A DNA stretch of 64,000 bases from positions 1-64,000 of the forward strand of contig DASZOZ010000068.1 in NCBI GenBank assembly GCA_035550515.1, read 5' to 3'. This stretch comes from DATARH01 sp035550515 (lineage in GTDB: Bacteria; Pseudomonadota; Alphaproteobacteria; ATCC43930; CGMCC-115725). Under the pieces are notes generated by a model that made no database searches, had not been told where the DNA came from, and was given only the letters and a program-made list of their open reading frames with translations. The translations under genes were made by a program, and so were the position numbers. This document shows positions 40,019-47,566 of the stretch, one piece after another (position 1 is the first letter of the stretch; every line of letters begins with the position of its first letter).

Positions 40019-41290
40019 ATGGCGGCGCCCGAGATCATCACCTTCGGCTGCCGGCTCAACGCCTGCGAAAGCGAGATCATCCGCCGCTCCGCCGGCGATG
40101 CGGGGCTGGCCGACGCGGTCATCGTGAACACCTGCGCCGTGACCGCCGAGGCCGAGCGCCAGGCGCGCCAGGCGATCCGCCGCGCCCGCCGCGCGCATCC
40201 CGGCGCCCGGATCATCGTCACCGGCTGCGCCGCGACGCTGGCGCCGGCGCGCTATGCCGCCATGCCGGAAGTCGACCGCGTGCTCGACAACGAGGCCAAG
40301 CTGCGAGCGGAGAGCTACGCGGCGATGGCCGCCAGCCCGATCCTTCCCCGCTCGCGGGAGCGGGAGCGCGACCAACCCCCTCCCCCGCTTGCGGGGGAGG
40401 GTCGGGGCGGGGGCTTGGCGCGCGCCCGCGCCTATCTCCAGGTGCAGCAGGGCTGCGACCACCGCTGCACCTTCTGCATCATCCCCTATGCGCGCGGCCC
40501 GAGCCGGTCGGTGCCGGTGGCGACCGTGGTCGCCCAGGCGCGCGCGATGGTTGCGGCCGGCACCCGGGAAATCGTGCTGACCGGGGTCGATCTGACCGCT
40601 TACGGCGCCGACCTGCCGCATCGAGCTGCAAGGGGCGCGCCAAGCCTCGGCGTCGCGGTGCGCCGCCTGCTGGCCGAGGTGCCGGAGCTGCCGCGGCTGC
40701 GTCTCTCGTCGCTCGATCCGAGCGAGATCGACGACGAGCTGTGGGCGGTCTTTGCCGAGGAACAACGGCTGATGCCGCATCTGCACCTATCGCTGCAGGC
40801 CGGCGACGACCTGATCCTGAAGCGCATGAAGCGGCGCCACAACCGGGCGCAGGCGCTGGCGACCGCGCGGCGCGCCCGGGCGCTTCGTCCGGACGCGGCG
40901 GTCGGCGCCGACCTGATCGCCGGGTTCCCGACCGAGGACGAGGCGATGTTCGGCAACACGCTCGATCTCGTGGCGGAAATGAACATCGCCTTTCTGCATG
41001 TCTTCCCCTACAGCCCGCGACCGGGTACGGCGGCGGCGCGCATGCCGGCGGTGCCGCCCGAGATCGTCCGCGAGCGCGCGGCGCGGCTGCGCGCGGCCGG
41101 TCAGGCGGCGCTGGCGGCCGAGCTGCGGTCGCGGATCGGCGCGGTCGGCGATGTGCTGATCGAAAAGCCGGGCATCGGTCGTGCCGGTTTTTATGCCCCG
41201 GTCGCCTGCCCGCCGGCGATGACGGGCATCCAGCCGATGCGTTTTACCGGTGTGGCCGACGCCAAGCTCACGGGAGTGCCGGTGCGATGA
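40019..41290 (+). CDS. mtaB: tRNA t6A37 methylthiotransferase MtaB
   Basis: 423 aa. It turns t6A37 of tRNAs into ms2t6A. The N-terminal UPF0004 domain has Cys in TFGCRLNACESE, VNTCAVTAEA and VTGCAAT; the radical-SAM cluster is Cys146/150/153 (CDHRCTFC). PFFPTEDEAMFGNTL-like GFPTEDEAMFGNTLDLV and a C-terminal TRAM-like part follow. Residues ~106-133 (SPILPRSRERE..PPPPLAGEGRGGG) are not family sequence: they are encoded by a dispersed palindrome inserted in frame just before the radical-SAM domain. Its stop overlaps the ftsY ATG. Confidence 0.93.
   Translation: MAAPEIITFGCRLNACESEIIRRSAGDAGLADAVIVNTCAVTAEAERQARQAIRRARRAHPGARIIVTGCAATLAPARYAAMPEVDRVLDNEAKLRAESYAAMAASPILPRSRERERDQPPPPLAGEGRGGGLARARAYLQVQQGCDHRCTFCIIPYARGPSRSVPVATVVAQARAMVAAGTREIVLTGVDLTAYGADLPHRAARGAPSLGVAVRRLLAEVPELPRLRLSSLDPSEIDDELWAVFAEEQRLMPHLHLSLQAGDDLILKRMKRRHNRAQALATARRARALRPDAAVGADLIAGFPTEDEAMFGNTLDLVAEMNIAFLHVFPYSPRPGTAAARMPAVPPEIVRERAARLRAAGQAALAAELRSRIGAVGDVLIEKPGIGRAGFYAPVACPPAMTGIQPMRFTGVADAKLTGVPVR
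40335..40414. repeat. Dispersed GC palindrome (family 1) inserted in frame in mtaB
   Basis: Two linked hairpins: TTCCCCGCTCGCGGGAGCGG and CCCCCTCCCCCGCTTGCGGG followed by GGAGGGTCGGGGCGGGGGC. The second matches the copies at 3111, 5948 and 6005. The total length leaves the mtaB frame open. Confidence 0.85.
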
Positions 41291-42303
41291 GGTCATGGTG
41301 GCGCGGTTCCGGCCCGGCAGCGTCCGAAGCCCCGGCCGAGCCGGCGCCGCCGGCCGAGACCGCCGCGGCGGAGGGCGAGGAACGCCGCGGCTGGTTCGCG
41401 CGGCTGCGGGCCGGGCTGTCGAAAAGCTCCACGGCGCTGACCGACGGCATCAACCAGATTTTCACTCGCCGCCGGCTGGATGGCGCGGCGCTCGACGAGC
41501 TCGAGGAGCTGCTGATCGCCAGCGACATGGGCGTCGGGGTCGCCGGGGAGGTGGTCCAGGCGCTGCGCCGGACGCGCTTCGGCCAGGAAGTGACGCCCGA
41601 GGAAATCCGCGACGCGCTGGCGGCCGAGGTCGCGCGTCTGGTCGAGCCGGTGATGAAACCGCTGCGCGTCGACGCGGCGAAGAAGCCGTTCGTGATCCTC
41701 GTCGTCGGCGTCAACGGCAGCGGCAAGACGACGACGATCGGCAAGCTCGCCAAGCAATACCGCGACGCCGGGCAGCGCGTCGTGCTGGCGGCGGGCGATA
41801 CCTTCCGCGCCGCCGCGGTCGAGCAGCTGCAGATCTGGGGCGAGCGCACCGGCGCGCCGGTCGTGGTGCGCGGGCAGGGCGCGGATGCGGCCGGGCTTGC
41901 CTATGACGCGCTGGTCGAGGCGCGGGCGATGGGCGCCGACGTGCTGCTGATCGATACCGCCGGGCGGCTGCACAACAAGGCCGATCTGATGGCCGAGCTG
42001 CAAAAGCTCACACGCTCGCTCAAGAAGCTCGATCCCGGCGCGCCGCACGCGGTGCTGCTGGTGCTCGACGCCACGGTCGGTCAGAACGCGCATGCCCAGG
42101 CGGAGATTTTCCGCCAGGTCGTCGGCGTCACCGGCATCGTCATGACCAAGCTCGACGGCACCGCCAAAGGCGGTGTGCTGGTGTCGCTCGCCGAGAAATA
42201 CGGCATCCCGATCCACCTGATCGGCATCGGCGAGGGCGCCGAGGATCTGCGTGCCTTCGACGCCTACTCGTATTCGCGCAGCCTGGTCGGGTTGGAGGAG
42301 TAG
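41287..42303 (+). CDS. ftsY: SRP receptor FtsY
   Basis: 338 aa. An acidic/Pro-Ala-rich N-terminus (~40 residues), then the N domain (LSKSSTALTDGINQIFTRRR) and the G domain with GVNGSGKTTTIGKLA, DTAGRL and TKLDGTAKGG. It docks SRP-bound ribosomes at the inner membrane, with Ffh at 33.6 kb as partner. ATG 41287 overlaps the mtaB TGA (ATGA), which fixes the start. Confidence 0.97.
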   Translation: MRSWWRGSGPAASEAPAEPAPPAETAAAEGEERRGWFARLRAGLSKSSTALTDGINQIFTRRRLDGAALDELEELLIASDMGVGVAGEVVQALRRTRFGQEVTPEEIRDALAAEVARLVEPVMKPLRVDAAKKPFVILVVGVNGSGKTTTIGKLAKQYRDAGQRVVLAAGDTFRAAAVEQLQIWGERTGAPVVVRGQGADAAGLAYDALVEARAMGADVLLIDTAGRLHNKADLMAELQKLTRSLKKLDPGAPHAVLLVLDATVGQNAHAQAEIFRQVVGVTGIVMTKLDGTAKGGVLVSLAEKYGIPIHLIGIGEGAEDLRAFDAYSYSRSLVGLEE

Positions 42304-42410
42304 GGCGAAGTCCGAGATATCGGTTTTTGCCGCAGCCACCGCAAGACTCGGTTGGCACCGCGGTCTCATTGCCTCACTGTCTCGCCGCGATCGAATGCTG
42401 CGGAGGGGAC

Positions 42411-43349
42411 ATGGCGCTGCTTATCGTTAATCTCGACCGGATGATCGGCAACGCGCAGCTGTGGCGCGACGCGTTTGCCGAGCAGCTGCCCGATCTCGAC
42501 ATCCGCATCTTCCCCGAGGCGAACGATCTCGACGCGATCGAATATCTCGCCTTTATCCGGCCCGATTTCGACGCCATCCCCGCGCTGCCCAACCTGAAGG
42601 CGATGTTCAGCCGCTCGGCGGGGGTCGAGGCGTTCATCCGCCATCCCAAGCTGCCGAAAGTGCCGCTCGGCAAGATCGAGCCGTCGGGCGGCGACCCGAT
42701 GATGACCGAATACACGGTCATGCATGTGCTGCGGTTTCACCGCGAGATGCCGAAATACCAGCAGGCGCAGGCCAATAGGGAATGGCTGCGCACCCGCATC
42801 GTGCGGCCGGAGGAGCGCCGCGTCGGGTTTCTCGGTCTCGGGCTGATGGCGACCGCGCCGGCGCTGATCCTGCAGCAGCTCGGCTTTCCGGTCTCGGCCT
42901 GGGTGCGCTCACCGCGGCAAGGGCCGGACGGCATCAAAATGTTTCACGGCGACGCCCAGTTCGAAGCGTTCATGCGCCAGACCGATATCGCGGTCTGCCT
43001 GCTGCCGCTCACCAAGGAGACCGAGGGCATCCTCTGCGCCCGCACCTTCGCGATGATGCCGAAGGGCGCGATGGTGATCAACATCGGCCGCGGCGGCCAT
43101 GTGGTCGACGGCGACCTGATCGCCGCGCTCGATTCCGGACAACTCTCCTATGCCGCGCTCGACGCGCTGAAGCCCGAGCCGCTGCCGCAGGAAAGCCCGC
43201 TCTGGACCCATCCCAGGGTCACGGTGATGCCGCATGTCGCGCGTCGCCCGACGGTCAAGCAGCTCGTCACCGAGATCGCCCGCAACATCCACAGCCTCGA
43301 AACCGGCGGCGGCCTGCTGCAGGAGATCGACCTGGCCCGGGAGTATTGA
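42411..43349 (+). CDS. Glyoxylate/hydroxypyruvate reductase A-like D-2-hydroxyacid dehydrogenase
   Basis: 312 aa. The NAD(P) motif is present in a weakened form (VGFLGLGLMATAPALILQQL; the usual GxGxxG has Leu-Met-Ala). Arg appears in INIGRGGHVVDGDLIAAL, Glu in LKPEPLPQESPLW, and His in VTVMPHVARRP, the GhrA-specific P-H-V-A ending. It likely reduces glyoxylate or hydroxypyruvate. GGAGGGG lies just before the ATG. A second hydroxyacid dehydrogenase at 16.6 kb is of a different branch. Confidence 0.85.
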   Translation: MALLIVNLDRMIGNAQLWRDAFAEQLPDLDIRIFPEANDLDAIEYLAFIRPDFDAIPALPNLKAMFSRSAGVEAFIRHPKLPKVPLGKIEPSGGDPMMTEYTVMHVLRFHREMPKYQQAQANREWLRTRIVRPEERRVGFLGLGLMATAPALILQQLGFPVSAWVRSPRQGPDGIKMFHGDAQFEAFMRQTDIAVCLLPLTKETEGILCARTFAMMPKGAMVINIGRGGHVVDGDLIAALDSGQLSYAALDALKPEPLPQESPLWTHPRVTVMPHVARRPTVKQLVTEIARNIHSLETGGGLLQEIDLAREY

Positions 43350-43360
43350 CCGCACCAATG

Positions 43361-43400
43361 CTCCCTCTCCCCGCTCCCCGCCGCTCCCGGGGGAAGGAGT
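43361..43400. repeat. Degenerate family 1 palindrome
   Basis: CTCCCTCTCCCCGCTCCCCG followed by CCGCTCCCGGGGGAAGGAG. It resembles the family 1 stem with several mismatches. It lies between the hydroxyacid dehydrogenase stop and the LLM-like remnant. Confidence 0.4.
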
Positions 43401-43407
43401 TACGTCC

Positions 43408-43557
43408 TCAGCTCACTTGCGGCGCCACCTCGCCCATAAAGCATTCCATCGAGGCGAGCAGGTCGTCGAGATGGCGGTTGCCGTGGAAATTGATCTGGAA
43501 CGCGTCGAGGCGGAGATAATCGGAATTGGGGGCATGGGGCGAGAAACTGACGGTCAC
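43408..43557 (-). pseudogene. C-terminal remnant, possibly of an LLM oxidoreductase
   Basis: 49 codons from GTG 43557 (overlapping the VOC gene's TGA) to TGA 43408. The encoded segment SDYLRLDAFQINFHGNRHLD, then DLLASMECFMGEVAPQVS looks like the tail of a larger protein: it has a normal amphipathic end helix and no initiating domain. The ending resembles luciferase-like proteins, but 49 residues are too few to be sure. The VOC gene may have replaced the rest, or this is a small gene in its own right. Confidence 0.4.
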
Positions 43558-44036
43558 GCCTCAGGTCTCTCCGTGATGGACGCATGGTCCAAGATCGACC
43601 CATCGTAGCAAACGAACTCGACCGTATGGCCGTCGGGATCAGTCACGTAAATCGAGCGCCAGCCGATCCACGCGTGAGTTGATGTATTGGGTTCAAGACC
43701 TTGCTGGGTCAGATAAGCAAGAACGGCCTCATATTCGGCGAGTTTGATCTCGACCGCGAAGTGATGCAGCGTCGAGCTCTCAGGAGCATATCCCCTCCAG
43801 GCATGGCCCGCCCGGCTGGACGCCCAGTTCCGATCGAACAACCCAATGATTTGGGTGTGCCCAGCCACCCCATCGGCAACCCGTATGAATGCGATCGCAT
43901 TGTGCAGCACGCGAATCAGAGGGAAGCCAAGCACGTCTCGGTAAAAGCTGATGGAGCGATGAACATCGGCAACCCGCAACACGACCTCACCGACGCCGAG
44001 AGGGTGGATCGGGTTTGCAAGTGCAGATTCAGGCAT
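43554..44036 (-). CDS. VOC family protein (glyoxalase/bleomycin resistance type)
   Basis: 160 aa, one VOC unit. VGEVVLRVADVHRSISFYRD is the first beta-alpha-beta half, HHFAVEIKLAEYEAVLAYLT and GWRSIYVTDPDGHTVEFVCY the second. His in HHFAVE and Glu in HTVEF fit metal ligands, while the first strand has Val-Leu-Arg in place of His. Codon use is less GC-rich than in its neighbours, which suggests acquisition. Function unknown. Confidence 0.8.
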   Translation of the reverse strand: MPESALANPIHPLGVGEVVLRVADVHRSISFYRDVLGFPLIRVLHNAIAFIRVADGVAGHTQIIGLFDRNWASSRAGHAWRGYAPESSTLHHFAVEIKLAEYEAVLAYLTQQGLEPNTSTHAWIGWRSIYVTDPDGHTVEFVCYDGSILDHASITERPEA

Positions 44037-44171
44037 TTCTCCCTCCTTCCCTTACGCAGGTGTGCTCCTTGTCAGTCAGAGTAAGGGGCGGACGGACCAT
44101 GGCTAAGGTCCAAACTTGACATTTTGATCAGACCGGTTTTCGGGTCCCGCCTCAGTCGGCGGGCGCGATTT

Positions 44172-46520
44172 TTAGCGCTGCGGCATGTCGTGGATCGCGC
44201 GCCAGATGCGCTCGGGGGTGGCGGGCATTTCCAGATGGGTCACGCCGTAGTCGCGCAGCGCGTCGACGACGGCGTTGATCAGCACGCCGAGCGCCGGGGT
44301 GGTGCCGCCTTCGCCGCCGGGGCGGATGCCGAGCGGGTGGGTCGGGCTCGGCACCTCGGAGAGTTCGCAGTCGAAAAACGGCAGGCGGTCGGCGCGGGGC
44401 ATCGCGTAGTCCATGAACGAGCCGGCGAGGAGCTGCGCGCTCTGCGGGTCGTAATAGGCATTCTCCTGCATCGCCTGGCCGACCCCCTGGACGATGCCGC
44501 CATGCACCTGCCCGTGCACGATCAGCGGGTTGACCGCGCGCCCGACATCGTCGACCGCCGAATAGCGCACGATGTCGAGCACGCCGGTCTCGGGGTCGAT
44601 CTCGACCTCGCAGACATGCGAGCCGTAAGGGAAGGCGGCGAGGGTGACGGTCTCGTCGCTCTCCGCGCCCAGGGGCCCCCGCAGCTCCTCCGGCAGGTCG
44701 TTGCGGCGCATCGCTTCGAGCGCGACGTCGAAGATGCCGATCGCCTTGTCGGTGCCTTTGACGGTGAAACTGCCGGCGACGAATTCCAGGTCGGCGACAT
44801 CGGCTTCGAGGATGTGCGAGGCGATCTGCAGCCCCTTTTCGATGATCGCCTTTGACGCATTGAGCATGACGATGCTGCCGAGCCGCAGCGCCCGTCCGGA
44901 ATGCGCCCCGCCGCCGACCGACACCCGCGCCGTGTCCCCCGTCACCAGGCGCACGCTGTCCAGCGGCACGCCGAGAAATTCCGTCACCAGCTGCGCAAAG
45001 CTCGTCTCGTGGCCCTGGCCCTGGCTGACGGTGCCGATCACCACCTCGATGACGCCTTCGGGCTTGACCACCATCTCCGCCTTCTCACGCGGTGCGCCGG
45101 TGGCGGTGTCGACGTAATTGGCGACGCCGATGCCGCGCAATTTGCCGCGCGCCCTGGCCTCGGCGCGGCGCGCCGCGAAGCCCCGCCAGTCGCCGAGCCG
45201 CAGCGCCTTTTCCATGCAGTCGTGGTATTCGCCGCTGTCGTACACCATGCCGAACGGGTTGGTGTACGGCATCATCGCGACCGGCACGAGGTTGCGGCGG
45301 CGCAGTTCGATCCGGTCGATGCCGGTCTCGATCGCCGCGAGGTCGATCAGCCGCTCCATCACGAACATCACCTCGGGCCGCCCCGAGCTGCGATAGGGCC
45401 GTGTCGGCAGCGTGTTGGTCAGCGCCGCCCGCGCGCGGAAATGCACCGCCGGCACGTGGTAGATGCTCGACATGATCTCGACGCCCTTGTTGAGCGAGCC
45501 GAAGGCGATCGCATAGGCGCCCTGATTGACCAGGTTCGAGCCGCGCATCGCGAGAAACCGGCCCGCCGCGTCGAGCGCCAGCTCGGCATGGCAGGACAGG
45601 TCGCGGGCCTGGTAGTCGGCGATAAAATACTCCTGCCGCTCGCTGGTCCATTTCACCGGCCGGCCGAGCCGCTTGGCGGCCCAGACGACGAGGCCGAACT
45701 CGACGTTGAACGAGCCGCGCGTGCCGAAATTGCCGCCGATGTCGTGCATCACCATCCGCGCCTGCTCCGGCGGGACGCCGAACATCATCGCCAGGTCGCG
45801 CCGCGGGCTGACCGCGCCGCCGGCGCCGGCGTGGCAGATATGCATGCCGGTGGCCGGGTCGTAATCGCCGATTGCGGCGCGCGGCTCCATCGGCACGCCG
45901 CAGACGCGGTGCACCCAAGTGTCGAGCTTGACGACGTGCGCCGCCTCGGCAAACACCGCGTCGGTCGCGCCCTGGTCGCCGACCTCGCCGTCGAGGATGA
46001 CGTTGGCGCTGTCGAGCCGCGCCCGCGGCGCGTCGGGTGCGGCCGCGTCCAGCCCGCGCGCGACGGCCGGCAGGACCTGCCAGTCGATGTCGACCAGCTC
46101 GGCGGCGTCCTTGGCGGCGGCGACGGTCTCGGCCGCCACCATCGCGACGATCTCGCCGACATGGCAGATTTCGGGAAAGACGATCGGCTGATGCTGCGGC
46201 CGCACGACCGGCGCGCCGTCCTTGTTCTTGATGGCGATGTCGGCGGGATGGTTGTTGGCGATATGCGGCAGCGGGTGGAGCCCGTCCCGCTGGGCCTCCT
46301 CGGAGGTCAGCACCGCGAGGACGCCCGGCGCGGCGCGCGCCGCCGCGACGTCGAGCTGCTTGATCAGCGCATGGGCATGCGGCGAGCGGACAAAGACGGC
46401 ATAGGCCTGGCCGGGCAGGCTGAGGTCGTCGCTGTAGCGGCCGCGCCCCGTCACCAGGCGCAGATCCTCGCGGCGCCGCACCGGTTGGCCGATCCCGCTT
46501 CCCGTCTGTTGGTCCAGCAT
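44172..46520 (-). CDS. Xanthine dehydrogenase-family molybdopterin-binding subunit (CoxL-like)
   Basis: 782 aa. GQPVRRREDLRLVTGRGRYS starts the alpha-beta hammerhead domain; DIGGNFGTRGSFNVEFGLVV and PYRSSGRPEV are the molybdopterin-binding loops. The active-site loop is the PYRSSGRPE form, not the AYxCSFR of true CO dehydrogenase, so it is a form II-like aldehyde/aromatic hydroxylase. The family works with a FAD subunit (CoxM) and a [2Fe-2S] subunit (CoxS); neither is adjacent. I start at ATG 46520; an earlier ATG adds an Arg-rich leader. Confidence 0.88.
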   Translation of the reverse strand: MLDQQTGSGIGQPVRRREDLRLVTGRGRYSDDLSLPGQAYAVFVRSPHAHALIKQLDVAAARAAPGVLAVLTSEEAQRDGLHPLPHIANNHPADIAIKNKDGAPVVRPQHQPIVFPEICHVGEIVAMVAAETVAAAKDAAELVDIDWQVLPAVARGLDAAAPDAPRARLDSANVILDGEVGDQGATDAVFAEAAHVVKLDTWVHRVCGVPMEPRAAIGDYDPATGMHICHAGAGGAVSPRRDLAMMFGVPPEQARMVMHDIGGNFGTRGSFNVEFGLVVWAAKRLGRPVKWTSERQEYFIADYQARDLSCHAELALDAAGRFLAMRGSNLVNQGAYAIAFGSLNKGVEIMSSIYHVPAVHFRARAALTNTLPTRPYRSSGRPEVMFVMERLIDLAAIETGIDRIELRRRNLVPVAMMPYTNPFGMVYDSGEYHDCMEKALRLGDWRGFAARRAEARARGKLRGIGVANYVDTATGAPREKAEMVVKPEGVIEVVIGTVSQGQGHETSFAQLVTEFLGVPLDSVRLVTGDTARVSVGGGAHSGRALRLGSIVMLNASKAIIEKGLQIASHILEADVADLEFVAGSFTVKGTDKAIGIFDVALEAMRRNDLPEELRGPLGAESDETVTLAAFPYGSHVCEVEIDPETGVLDIVRYSAVDDVGRAVNPLIVHGQVHGGIVQGVGQAMQENAYYDPQSAQLLAGSFMDYAMPRADRLPFFDCELSEVPSPTHPLGIRPGGEGGTTPALGVLINAVVDALRDYGVTHLEMPATPERIWRAIHDMPQR

Positions 46521-46676
46521 CCGCAACTCCGCACGCCTTTGCCGCGACGGAGGCCACTCTAGCCCCGCTCGCCCGCCCCGGAAAAAAAACTTCCGCAGGG
46601 TGACCGGCATCACAGTCGGATTTTCGTCGGCGCCCCACCTTGACGTTCAGAACAATGAGGTTGGGGAGCTCATGCG

Positions 46677-46877
46677 ATGTTCGAGGTCTACATGCTGCAG
46701 CCGGTCACCGCGTCTTGCGACCTGTTTGCGCCGCCGCGCCGCCGCAGTCTCGTGCCGGAGCCCGATCTGGACGAGCTGATGCGCGATCCGATGACCCTCG
46801 CGGTGATGGCCGCCGATCGCGTCGACCGCGGCGAGATGCACGCGCTGTTTGCGCGGATGCGCGACATCTTTTGCTAA
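46677..46877 (+). CDS. Small hypothetical protein
   Basis: 66 aa: MFEVYMLQPVTASCDLFAPP, then a basic patch and a helical end (DELMRDPMTLAVMAADRVDR, GEMHALFARMRDIFC). GGGGAG precedes the ATG. I know no family. It lies 97 bp upstream of the DUF3775 gene on the same strand. Confidence 0.5.
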   Translation: MFEVYMLQPVTASCDLFAPPRRRSLVPEPDLDELMRDPMTLAVMAADRVDRGEMHALFARMRDIFC

Positions 46878-46974
46878 GCCCACGGGTTTTTGCGACGCGG
46901 GTCGAGCGGAAAGATACGGCGCCTCCCGCCTTCCCCGAGCGTTAGCCGACGGACTCAAAAAGGCGAGGCGCATC

Positions 46975-47376
46975 ATGTTGCAAATCCCGCTCGACCAGCT
47001 CGCGTACATCATCGAGAAGGCGCGCGAGTTCGACGAAGAGACCGACCCCGCTACGCCCGACCCGGGCTCCAACCCCAACGACGACCGCGACGTGGCCATC
47101 CTCGAGGACACGGCCGACAATCCGACGGAGCAGGAACTGGCGGCGGCGCTCGACAGCCTCGACGAGGATCAGCGGATCGAGATCCTGGCGCTGATGTGGG
47201 TCGGGCGCGGGGATTTCGACGCCGCCGAGTGGCAGCAGGCGCTGGCGCAGGCGCGCGACACCCATAGCGGAGCGGAAGCCGACTATCTGATGGGCACGCC
47301 GCTGCTGGCCGATTACCTGGAAGCGGGGCTCGACGCGCTGGGCTACGCGCTCGACGAGGAGCAGGACCGGCTGTAG
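46975..47376 (+). CDS. DUF3775 family protein
   Basis: 133 aa. IPLDQLAYIIEKAREFDEET opens the protein; a very acidic middle (DPGSNPNDDRDVAILEDTAD) is followed by LDSLDEDQRIEILALMWVGR and a helical end (LADYLEAGLDALGYALDEEQ). This is the DUF3775 pattern, found in alphaproteobacteria, with no known role. I start at ATG 46975 because the conserved N-terminus follows it; longer readings cross the previous gene's stop in another frame. Confidence 0.85.
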   Translation: MLQIPLDQLAYIIEKAREFDEETDPATPDPGSNPNDDRDVAILEDTADNPTEQELAAALDSLDEDQRIEILALMWVGRGDFDAAEWQQALAQARDTHSGAEADYLMGTPLLADYLEAGLDALGYALDEEQDRL

Positions 47377-47566
47377 GCAGACGAGAGCAGCCCCCTCCGG
47401 CGGCAGTTATGTGGATTTGTTGCAAATCTCGCTGAATATTTGATACGCGTGCCGCGCTCGGGCAAGGTGTCGGCCGAGCGACGGCGCCGGGTGCCGACAG
47501 TAGAAATGCCCCTGTATTGCATCGGCCGGCGCTCGTTTTAACGCGGCTTACGACGGGGCGGCCTCG

